DNA from: Desulfobacterales bacterium
Lineage (GTDB): Bacteria > Desulfobacterota > Desulfobacteria > Desulfobacterales > UBA2174_A
DNA: 8,597 bases
Reading direction: 5' to 3'
NCBI GenBank assembly: GCA_025454075.1
Contig: JALOPD010000227.1
Location: 1-8,597, forward strand
Part shown: positions 1 through 5,072 of the stretch, in pieces
Layout: the number at the start of each line of letters is the position of its first letter
Position numbering within the stretch: position 1 is the stretch's first letter
Made by a program: the position numbers and the translations under genes
Notes under the pieces: model-generated
What the model saw: only the letters and a program-made list of their open reading frames with translations
Database searches by the model: none
What the model was told of the DNA's origin: nothing

Positions 1-100
1 GTTCAGGCCAAGGCCGCAGCGATTTCGCAACCGCAGGCGTAGTCCGTCTACGCCGAGGATTGCGAAGAGCGAGAACGCCGGCATGAGCCGAAAGACGCCG
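1..100. repeat. Large imperfect inverted repeat upstream of the switch gene
   Basis: The core is a perfect 7-bp stem, ggcgtag at 36-42 pairing with ctacgcc at 48-54 around a 5-base loop. A symmetric 5/5 internal loop follows, then a second perfect 7-bp stem, ttcgcaa at 24-30 pairing with ttgcgaa at 60-66. Outer segments at about 1-23 and 67-95 still pair imperfectly. There is no T-run directly after the stem, so it is not a classic intrinsic terminator for plus-strand transcription. It resembles dispersed intergenic palindromes (REP/BIME-like), but the window holds only one copy, so that class is inferred. The upstream gene is outside the window. Confidence 0.6.
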
Positions 101-139
101 TTTATGGATGGACACTAATAATTTTTTTCAGTTCAGGGA

Positions 140-1711
140 ATGATGAACGCCATCGAGAACTTCGACATCCAGAAACGCGTGACGGACTCGGTCGTCGAGA
201 CCTGCAGCACCATGCTGTCCCTGGAGGTGGAGCCCGTTGCGGAGGAGCCGCCGCCCGGGTCCGGCGTTCACCGCATGGTCGCCACTCTCAATTTCGCCGG
301 AAACGTCACCGGCATTTTCAACGTCCAGGTCACCGTGGATTTCGGGCGGGTCATGGCGGCCGCGCTGCTGGACATGGAGCCCGACGAGGTGGACCCCGGC
401 AGCGATGTGAGAGACCTCCTCGCCGAGATCACCAACATCGTCGGCGGCAACCTGAAGTCGGCCATCAACGATGCCGGCCACGCCTGCGTGCTCTCCACCC
501 CCGCCATCACCTACGGCACCGATTTCACGATCAAGTCCCTCGACATGGATCGCTTCGAGCGCTGCGTGTTCCGGAAGGACGCCCACCTCCTGATCGTCGA
601 AGTCGGCCTGAAGGTTTTGGAGGGCGCGGGGTCGGGCCTCGACTTCAGCTCGCCGGACGCGATGAACCGGATCCCGAACGTGGACCTGGAAAAACTCAAC
701 GCGCTCGACTACCGGGCCAAAGTCTCCGGGTCCGTGATCGATGTCTTCGAGACCATGTTCTCCATTAAGCTTGCGGCCGTGGAAACGGTTTCCGAGACAA
801 GCCTCACCGGCGTGCGCAACGTCTCCTCGGTGTGTTTCGCCGGCGACGCGACGGGCATCGTCAGCATCCACGTCGGCACCGAGCTGTCCCGGCGCATGGC
901 GGCCAACATGCTGGGGGCGGAACCCGGGCAGATCGAGGGCGAGAGCGAGATCCAGGACCTGCTCGGCGAACTCGGCAACATCGTGGGCGGCGGCCTCAAA
1001 TCGGCCCTGACCGACACCGGGCTGCGCTGCGCCCTGTCGACCCCGTCCTTCACCACCGGGTCCGATTTCATGATCGAGGCACTGAACCTCGAGCGCTACG
1101 AGCGTTTCGCGTTCCAGGCGGAAAGCCACACGGTCTTCGTGGAGATGGGGGTCAAGATTTCCGACCTGGCGAAGGCCGCCGCACCCGTCGGAAAGGACGT
1201 CCATTACCGGGTGGAGGCCCCTGCCGCCGCCCAGGACCCTGCGCCGGCTGCGGAAGCCGGCGCCAAGCCCGCGGCCGAGGCCGGCAGGAAACCCGCCCGG
1301 CCCAAGCCGCCCGCGGCGCCAGCCCCGCTTAAGCCGCCGGCGGCCGAGGCCGCCCCCGCACCGGAGGACTTTGGGATGGACATCCTGGTCGACATCCCGG
1401 TGGAGCTCACCGTGGAGCTGGGGCGCACCAAGCTGCCGATTCACGAACTGCTCAAACTTCAGCCGGGGTCGGCCGTAAAGCTGGCCCGGCTCGAGGGCGA
1501 GCCGGTCGACATCCTGGCCAACGACGTCCTCATCGCCCGCGGGGAGGCTCGCCGGCATCAAACCCAATCTCCCGGGCCGGCGGGTCGCCTGCACGAATAT
1601 TCATTCCGCGCCGAAAAAGATTCGCCATCGGACTCCACGCGCAAAGAGGATCAGGAAACTTTCATCGGCTGTTGCAGGCGGAGACCAGGATGTAACCGTT
1701 CATTTTGCTGA
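140..1711 (+). CDS. Motor-switch phosphatase, CheX-CheX-FliN fusion, FliN end disrupted
   Basis: This is a FliY-like cytoplasmic protein of 523 residues that would dephosphorylate CheY-P at the flagellar switch. Two CheX/CheC-type domains (about 5-160 and 185-345) each keep the full phosphatase motif D-x3-E-x2-N-x21-P: D92, E96, N99, P121 and D273, E277, N280, P302. An Ala/Pro/Lys-rich linker (about 346-409) leads to a FliN/SpoA domain beginning at residue 413 (MDILVDIPVELTVELGRT). FliN similarity stops abruptly after GE at 468-469. The family's last 25 or so residues are replaced by a 54-residue Arg/Ser/Cys-rich tail with no FliN features. The break coincides with the edge of a 113-bp repeat found again at 2467-2579. 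ATG 140 is followed by ATG 143; the GGGA at 136-139 is better spaced for the second, so the start may be 143. Known for the family: CheC/CheX/FliY phosphatases. Inferred: phosphatase domains intact, switch assembly probably impaired. No other flagellar gene is in the window. Confidence 0.85.
   Translation: MMNAIENFDIQKRVTDSVVETCSTMLSLEVEPVAEEPPPGSGVHRMVATLNFAGNVTGIFNVQVTVDFGRVMAAALLDMEPDEVDPGSDVRDLLAEITNIVGGNLKSAINDAGHACVLSTPAITYGTDFTIKSLDMDRFERCVFRKDAHLLIVEVGLKVLEGAGSGLDFSSPDAMNRIPNVDLEKLNALDYRAKVSGSVIDVFETMFSIKLAAVETVSETSLTGVRNVSSVCFAGDATGIVSIHVGTELSRRMAANMLGAEPGQIEGESEIQDLLGELGNIVGGGLKSALTDTGLRCALSTPSFTTGSDFMIEALNLERYERFAFQAESHTVFVEMGVKISDLAKAAAPVGKDVHYRVEAPAAAQDPAPAAEAGAKPAAEAGRKPARPKPPAAPAPLKPPAAEAAPAPEDFGMDILVDIPVELTVELGRTKLPIHELLKLQPGSAVKLARLEGEPVDILANDVLIARGEARRHQTQSPGPAGRLHEYSFRAEKDSPSDSTRKEDQETFIGCCRRRPGCNRSFC
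1434..1546 (+). repeat. 113-bp direct repeat, copy 1 (inside the FliN domain)
   Basis: This segment matches 2467-2579 at 112 of 113 positions, with a single a/g difference at 1447 versus 2480. The offset is 1033 bp throughout. Identity ends sharply at both edges: to the right the two copies share nothing, while to the left similarity falls to about 65% with coding-type divergence. It encodes the FliN stretch from the Leu-Pro-Ile-His-Glu-Leu motif to the Arg-Gly-Glu motif. Confidence 0.95.
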
Positions 1712-1729
1712 AGGTTCGCTTAGGTTTCA

Positions 1730-1766
1730 TTGTCTATTGCAAGGTTGGCAGGTCATAGGATATTAT
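1730..1766 (+). promoter_or_regulatory. Candidate sigma-70-type promoter for the DUF4160/DUF2442 pair
   Basis: TTGCAA at 1737-1742 and TATTAT at 1761-1766 are separated by 18 bases, in an AT-rich patch (about 45% G+C in 1741-1800) that contrasts with flanking coding DNA near 70%. TTGTCT at 1730-1735 is an alternative -35. Transcription would start near 1773, leaving a leader of about 40 bases before the ATG at 1815. The prediction is by consensus only. Confidence 0.4.
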
Positions 1767-1814
1767 TGAAATCGTGTTGGGTCGCTCGTAACCGTCAAGA
1801 CCTGTGAGGCATAT

Positions 1815-2063
1815 ATGGCTCCAGCGGTACTGAGGTCAGGACCTTACAGATTCTACTTCGTCAGTCATGACCTCCACGAGCCAGCTCACGTACATGTCGA
1901 CCGGGATGCTTACTCTGCCAAGTTCTGGATCAATCCTGTGGCACTGGCTTACAATCTCGGCTATCCACCGAGGGAACTGCGTAGGATCGAATCGATCATA
2001 TCGGAGCACCAGCAGGAGATAGTGGAGGCTTGGAATGAATACTTCGGAACCCAAAGCGGGTGA
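1815..2063 (+). CDS. DUF4160 domain protein (toxin-antitoxin-like pair, first gene)
   Basis: This small cytoplasmic protein of 82 residues matches the DUF4160 pattern along its whole length. It has an N-terminal YRFYFVSHD strand, the hallmark HEPAHVHV motif at about 21-28, a KFWINPVALAYN segment, and a C-terminal helix ending in VEAWNEYFG. Length is normal for the family. A GTGAGG ribosome site at 1804-1809 lies 5 bases before the ATG. Its last 29 bases overlap the next gene, implying translational coupling. DUF4160 genes are commonly paired with DUF2442 genes, and the pair has been suggested to be a toxin-antitoxin module; which partner would be toxic is not evident here. G+C is clearly lower than in neighbouring genes and the pair sits between the two halves of a disrupted fliN, both pointing to recent acquisition. 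Family assignment is firm, function unknown. Confidence 0.85.
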   Translation: MAPAVLRSGPYRFYFVSHDLHEPAHVHVDRDAYSAKFWINPVALAYNLGYPPRELRRIESIISEHQQEIVEAWNEYFGTQSG

Positions 2064-2307
2064 ACGTGTCCTGGATGTGCGCGTCACGGAGGACACGATC
2101 AGCGTTGATTTATATGACGGACGAACCATATCTGCTCCGCTGGCTTGGTTTCCCCGCCTGCTCCATGCGACACCTGAGCAGCGGGCCAACTGGTGCGTCG
2201 CGGGAGCTGGTTACGGCATCCACTGGCCGGATGTCGACGAGGACCTGAGTACGCAGGGACTGCTGCAGGGTTCTCCTGCTCCCAAAGGGGCCGCCCGCGC
2301 GGCATAG
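2035..2307 (+). CDS. DUF2442 domain protein (toxin-antitoxin-like pair, second gene)
   Basis: This protein of 90 residues has the DUF2442 signature: a short VLDVRVTEDTISVDLYDGRTI beta-hairpin, then PLAWFPRLLHATPEQRANW and GYGIHWPDVDEDLSTQGLL. The C-terminal end after SPAP is Ala/Gly-rich and non-conserved. The start ATG at 2035 lies inside the DUF4160 gene in another frame; it is the first in-frame Met and gives the usual family length. The 29-bp overlap means the two products are made from one message. Proteins of this family have been proposed as DNA-binding or antitoxin partners of DUF4160, but the sequence alone does not prove this. The message would then run into the fliN fragment at 2406-2623 and stop at the terminator at 2622-2646. 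Confidence 0.85.
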   Translation: MNTSEPKAGERVLDVRVTEDTISVDLYDGRTISAPLAWFPRLLHATPEQRANWCVAGAGYGIHWPDVDEDLSTQGLLQGSPAPKGAARAA

Positions 2308-2405
2308 GCCTCGGTAGAAGGCGAGAAGGCAAAATCCGTCTTGCACTCAATTGACGGTCTGCTGGGTTTCTCGGCCCCCATCGTTTCCCGCAGAATTTCC
2401 TTTTC

Positions 2406-2623
2406 ATCCTCAATCTCCTCGTCGAGATTCCCGTCGAGCTAACAATCGAGCTCGGCCGAATTCGCATGCCGATTCACGAGCTGCTCAAACTTCAGCCGGG
2501 GTCGGCCGTAAAGCTGGCCCGGCTCGAGGGCGAGCCGGTCGACATCCTGGCCAACGACGTCCTCATCGCCCGCGGGGAGCCGAGATCACCAGCCGCGCGG
2601 ACCGGTTGAGGGGGTTGAGCTGA
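2406..2623 (+). pseudogene. fliN 3' fragment, duplicated and frameshifted
   Basis: Reading from 2406 gives ILNLLVEIPVELTIELG, then the Met-Pro-Ile-His-Glu-Leu-Leu stretch through ARGE, a FliN/SpoA domain paralogous to residues 414-469 of the gene at 140-1711. The frame is closed upstream by a stop at 2352-2354 and lacks a credible start. After GAG at 2577-2579 it runs into about 9 foreign codons and a TGA. Shifting to the frame starting at 2579 gives AEITSRADRLRGLS then TGA at 2621-2623, which is a typical FliN C-terminus. Comparing with FliN proteins, about 12 residues (near 37 bases) between RGE and AEITS are missing, which explains the frameshift. The copy is therefore broken at both ends. 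It is probably the original 3' end of the switch gene, because its stop lies beside the shared terminator and the glpK stop. Confidence 0.8.
2467..2579 (+). repeat. 113-bp direct repeat, copy 2 (inside the fliN fragment)
   Basis: Partner of 1434-1546, with one mismatch at 2480. The two copies bracket 920 bp (1547-2466) that contain the DUF4160/DUF2442 pair. Recombination between them would remove 1033 bp but leave the frameshift at 2579 in place. Confidence 0.95.
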
Positions 2624-2646
2624 AAAGCCGCTAAAGGCGGCTTTTC
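2622..2646. terminator. Bidirectional intrinsic terminator between fliN fragment and glpK
   Basis: A perfect 10-bp inverted repeat, gaaaagccgc at 2622-2631 and gcggcttttc at 2637-2646, surrounds a 5-base loop. Each strand reads a GC stem followed by TTTT, so it works for both converging genes. The hairpin contains the last codons and TAG of glpK (Lys-Ser-Arg-Leu-stop) and overlaps the TGA of the fliN fragment. The genes are thus packed end to end with a shared terminator inside coding sequence. Confidence 0.8.
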
Positions 2647-4118
2647 ACCCGCTCCACCGCATCCGTCCAGCCGCGATACAGCCGCCGGCGGCGCTCCGCA
2701 TCGATTTTCGGGTAGAACATCTTCTCCGAGACCCGCAGCGCCGCCATCGCTTCCGGCGTCTGCCAGAACCCCACCGCACTCCCCGCCAGAAACGCAGCCC
2801 CCATCCCCGTCGACTCGATGGTGCCGGAACGGTTGACCGGGCAGCCGAGCAGGTCGGCCTGGAACTGCATCAGGAAATCGTTGCGGCAGGCCCCGCCGTC
2901 CACCCGCAGCTCGGTGAATTTAAACCCCGTGGCGGCCTCGACCGCGGCGGTCAGCTCACCCGTCTGAAAGGCGATGCTCTCCAGGGCCGCACGCACGATG
3001 TGGGCCCGGTTCGTGCCGCGGGTGATGCCCAGGATGCCGCCGCGGGCGTACATGTCCCAGTGGGGGGCCCCGAGGCCCGCGAAGGCGGGAACGAGATGCA
3101 CCCCCTGGGTGTCGACAACGCTTTCGGCCAGGGCTTGGGTTTCCGCGGCGCTGGCGACCAGGCCCAGCCCGTCCCGCAGCCACTGGACGACGGCCCCGGC
3201 GATGAAGACCGAACCTTCCAGGGCATAGCACGGCCCGCCGCTGCGGTCGCAGGCGAGGGTCAGGAGCAGCCCCGGCCCGGGGTCGACGCGCCTCCGGCCG
3301 ACGTTGAGCAGGAGGAAGCACCCGGTGCCGTAAGTGTTCTTCGCCTGCCCCTCGTCGAAGCAGGCCTGGCCGAAAAGCGCGGCCTGCTGATCGCCGGCGA
3401 TGCCCGCGATGGGGATCTCGGCGCCGGCGATCCCCGCGTCCGTGAGGCCCGCCACCTGCGCCGAGGCCGACACCTCCGGCAGCAGGGCCGCCGGGATGTC
3501 CAGCACGTCCAGCAGGTCGGGGTCCCAGACCCGATCATGGATGTTGAACATCAGGGTGCGCGAGGCGTTCGTGTAATCGGTGACGTGACGGCGGCCGCCG
3601 GTGAGCCGGGCGATCAGCCAACTGTCGACGGTGCCGAAGGCGAGCTCGCCGAACTCGGCCCGCGCGCGCAGGCCGGGCACCTCGTCCAGCAGCCATTTGA
3701 GTTTCGTCCCCGAGAAATAGGCGTCCAGCAGCAGCCCGGTCCGCTCACGGAACATCCCCTCCAGGCCCTCGGCCTTGAGCGTTTCGCATATGCCGGCGGA
3801 ACGCCGGCACTGCCAGACGATGGCGTTGTGGACCGGCCGCAGGGTGTGCTTGTCCCACACCACGGTGGTTTCGCGCTGGTTGGTGATGCCCAGCGCCGCA
3901 ATCCGATTCAACTGGATATCGGATGAAGCGAGCGCCCGACGCATGACCCCGAGGGTCGTCTGCCAGATCACCTCGGGATCGTGCTCGACCCAGCCCGGCC
4001 GGGGGTAGACCTGCGGGAATTCGGAATACGCATTACCGACGATGCGCCCCGCCGCGTCGACGATCAGAACCCGCGACCCGGTCGTCCCCTGGTCGATCGC
4101 CAAGATGTACTTTTCCAT
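2631..4118 (-). CDS. glpK: Glycerol kinase
   Basis: Cytoplasmic FGGY-family kinase that phosphorylates glycerol with ATP to sn-glycerol 3-phosphate. The 495 residues are full length (E. coli GlpK is about 502). The phosphate-binding start DQGTTGSR is at 9-16. Glycerol-contacting residues are preserved: R82-E83 in NQRET, Y134 in [10 protein letters not shown], and D243-Q244 in [10 protein letters not shown]. The ATP-side motif YGTGCFLL is at 263-270 and [15 protein letters not shown] lies toward the C-terminus. A GAGG ribosome site lies 7 bases before the ATG on the minus strand. E. coli GlpK is inhibited by fructose 1,6-bisphosphate through a loop with an Arg (R236, GTRIP); here the loop reads GAEIP, so that control is probably absent (inference). 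No glpF or glpD neighbour is present. The gene may be co-transcribed with the upstream editing gene, 182 bp away, or have its own start in the repeat region. Confidence 0.95.
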   Translation of the reverse strand: MEKYILAIDQGTTGSRVLIVDAAGRIVGNAYSEFPQVYPRPGWVEHDPEVIWQTTLGVMRRALASSDIQLNRIAALGITNQRETTVVWDKHTLRPVHNAIVWQCRRSAGICETLKAEGLEGMFRERTGLLLDAYFSGTKLKWLLDEVPGLRARAEFGELAFGTVDSWLIARLTGGRRHVTDYTNASRTLMFNIHDRVWDPDLLDVLDIPAALLPEVSASAQVAGLTDAGIAGAEIPIAGIAGDQQAALFGQACFDEGQAKNTYGTGCFLLLNVGRRRVDPGPGLLLTLACDRSGGPCYALEGSVFIAGAVVQWLRDGLGLVASAAETQALAESVVDTQGVHLVPAFAGLGAPHWDMYARGGILGITRGTNRAHIVRAALESIAFQTGELTAAVEAATGFKFTELRVDGGACRNDFLMQFQADLLGCPVNRSGTIESTGMGAAFLAGSAVGFWQTPEAMAALRVSEKMFYPKIDAERRRRLYRGWTDAVERVKSRL

Positions 4119-4300
4119 GTAGAGGCCTCACGGGGAAAGGGAGAGAGTGGTTCGTTTTTGGTGTTTGGTGTTTGGTGCCGGGTGAAAGTCAGAGTCGGAG
4201 TCCCGAGTCAGAGTCGATGGTATTCTGTCATTTTTATGCTCCGACTCGGCACTCCGACTCATTCTTTTCCCTTCACTCGTTTCTCGTTGCTCGTTGCTCG
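4119..4300. repeat. Intergenic spacer built of short repeats, 182 bp
   Basis: No gene fits here. From the left it contains a 7-bp tandem (tgtttgg twice, 4161-4176 area), then a set of gagtc/gactc words that form an inverted repeat (4192-4260), a pyrimidine-rich stretch, and the start of a CTCGTTN heptamer array. No clear minus-strand promoter for glpK was found in it. Confidence 0.6.
4192..4260. repeat. 22-bp imperfect inverted repeat with 25-base loop
   Basis: The arm at 4192-4213 (gagtcggagtcccgagtcag plus ag) matches the reverse complement of 4239-4260 at 20 of 22 positions. The arms are themselves made of repeated gagtc words with 6-7 base spacing. The loop at 4214-4238 is AT-rich. No T-run follows on either strand, so it is not a typical terminator for the minus-strand editing gene upstream. 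Confidence 0.8.
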
Positions 4301-4317
4301 TTACTCGTTACTCGTTC
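4276..4317. repeat. Heptanucleotide tandem array, six CTCGTTN units
   Basis: Six perfect-register 7-bp units run from 4276 to 4317, with last bases t, g, g, a, a, c. The array enters the 3' end of the minus-strand editing gene and supplies its last codons (Thr-Ser-Asn-Glu) and its TAA at 4301-4303. Because 7 is not a multiple of 3, gain or loss of units would change the C-terminus. Heptameric short tandem repeats are known from cyanobacteria and occur in other bacteria; their function here is not known. Confidence 0.9.
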
Positions 4318-4813
4318 CTGTCTTCCCCAACACCTTCACCAGGCACAGCCGATGTCCGGTCAACTCGACAAACCGCGCCACCGCCTCGCGGGACAGCACC
4401 AGCGTGGCGGTGTTCACGAGGGGGTGAAACTGGAACGCATCGGCCTGCCATAGCTCTTCGTCGACGAAAAGATCCACCGCCTGCGCCGGGTCGTTGAACA
4501 CCGCCAGCAGGGTCACCGCACCGGGGTCCACCCCCAGGTGCTTTTTCAGCCGCTCCGGTGACCCGAAGCTCAGGCGGCCGGCGCCGATCGCATCGGAGAG
4601 CGCCTTCATGTCGACCGACTTGGCCGCCGGGACGCAGACCAGAAAATGCCTGCGCCCGGGCTTGTCGCGCAGGAAGAGATTCTTGGTTTTGGCCCCGGGC
4701 AACGGGGGCACCCACCGCGCCGCCTCCTCGACGGTGTAAACGGCCGGGTGATCGCAGCGCTGATAGGCAATGCCGTGTGCGGATAGAAACGCATAAAAGG
4801 GCGCCGTGTCCAT
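4301..4813 (-). CDS. YbaK/ProXp-ala-type aminoacyl-tRNA deacylase
   Basis: Single-domain editing protein of 170 residues that would hydrolyse mischarged Ala-tRNA(Pro) (ProXp-ala, formerly PrdX) in the cytoplasm. Family marks are the HPAVYTVEEA segment at 22-31, the PGAKTKNLFLRD motif at 39-50 with the likely catalytic Lys at 44, an AAKSVDMKAL segment at 63-72, SFGSPERL at 82-89, and FHPLVNTATLVL at 129-140. Length fits the ProXp-ala branch rather than the shorter classic YbaK. The last residues TGTSNE come from a heptamer array and are not conserved. The ATG has no good Shine-Dalgarno sequence and lies where transcription from the promoter at 4821-4850 should begin, so the message may be leaderless. 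The next in-frame Met (residue 69) is too far in. Exact tRNA specificity cannot be read from sequence. Confidence 0.85.
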   Translation of the reverse strand: MDTAPFYAFLSAHGIAYQRCDHPAVYTVEEAARWVPPLPGAKTKNLFLRDKPGRRHFLVCVPAAKSVDMKALSDAIGAGRLSFGSPERLKKHLGVDPGAVTLLAVFNDPAQAVDLFVDEELWQADAFQFHPLVNTATLVLSREAVARFVELTGHRLCLVKVLGKTGTSNE

Positions 4814-4820
4814 TCCGGTG

Positions 4821-4850
4821 AATATAGATCGCCCCGCGCGAGGCGGTCAA
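4821..4850 (-). promoter_or_regulatory. Candidate promoter for the editing gene, start site at the ATG
   Basis: On the minus strand TTGACC (complement of 4845-4850) and TATATT (complement of 4821-4826) are separated by 18 bases. Only 7 bases separate the -10 box from the ATG, so the predicted start falls on or next to the initiation codon. Confidence 0.5.
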
Positions 4851-4881
4851 CCGGAAACCGACGCAAAACGCTGCGATGCCC

Positions 4882-4911
4882 TTGACACCCGAATCGATCT
4901 GCCGGTATAGG
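4882..4911 (+). promoter_or_regulatory. Candidate promoter for the catabolic cluster
   Basis: A perfect TTGACA at 4882-4887 is followed 18 bases later by TATAGG at 4906-4911. It points toward the gene at 5073 and is arranged divergently to the editing-gene promoter. A start near 4918 gives a leader of about 155 bases, which opens with a small hairpin (cgcct/aggcg, about 4919-4932). No known riboswitch was recognised in the leader. Confidence 0.5.
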
Positions 4912-4976
4912 GGGTAGCGCCTCAACAGGCGTCGGGCCGTCCAGCCAAGGGGCTGACAGCTTAAGGGCAAGGGAAG

Positions 4977-5055
4977 GGTTTAAGGTTTAATGTTTAATGT
5001 TCAACGACATGACCTTGTTCGTTTTACTTCTTTTTTTTTAGCGTTAAACCTTGAA
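4977..5055. repeat. Heptamer tandem repeat with inverted partner in the leader
   Basis: Four 7-bp units, ggtttaa, ggtttaa, tgtttaa, tgttcaa, run from 4977 to 5004. An inverted partner, ttaaaccttgaa at 5044-5055, matches tttaaggtttaa at 4979-4990 in 11 of 12 positions. A poly-T stretch lies between them. A folded leader would place the ribosome site (GGAGG at about 5064-5068) just beyond the stem. Confidence 0.7.
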
Positions 5056-5072
5056 ACTATAATGGAGGTCAT

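Noticed and set aside
128..1594. 488-residue open frame on the minus strand opposite the CheX-CheX-FliN gene
   Set aside because: It is an antisense shadow in GC-rich DNA with Gly/Arg/His/Val-rich composition and no recognisable domain, while the plus strand has two clear CheX motifs.
1547..2466. Insertion sequence or integron cassette
   Set aside because: No transposase, integrase, terminal inverted repeats or attC-like site could be found; only the 113-bp fliN duplication flanks it.
2351..2623. Continuous 90-codon plus-strand frame ending in a FliN-like C-terminus
   Set aside because: Only its last 14 codons are FliN-like; the preceding part is an out-of-frame reading of the fliN fragment. 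It is reported as part of the pseudogene instead.
3000..3926. 308-residue open frame on the plus strand opposite glpK
   Set aside because: The glycerol kinase on the other strand has conserved motifs throughout; this frame has low-complexity composition and no family pattern.
4276..4317. CRISPR-like array
   Set aside because: Units are 7 bp with no spacers; this is a simple tandem repeat.
5058..5063. TATAAT immediately before the OCD-family gene
   Set aside because: No -35 box at the right distance, and a start from here would cut off the GGAGG ribosome site. The upstream TTGACA/TATAGG pair is a better candidate.
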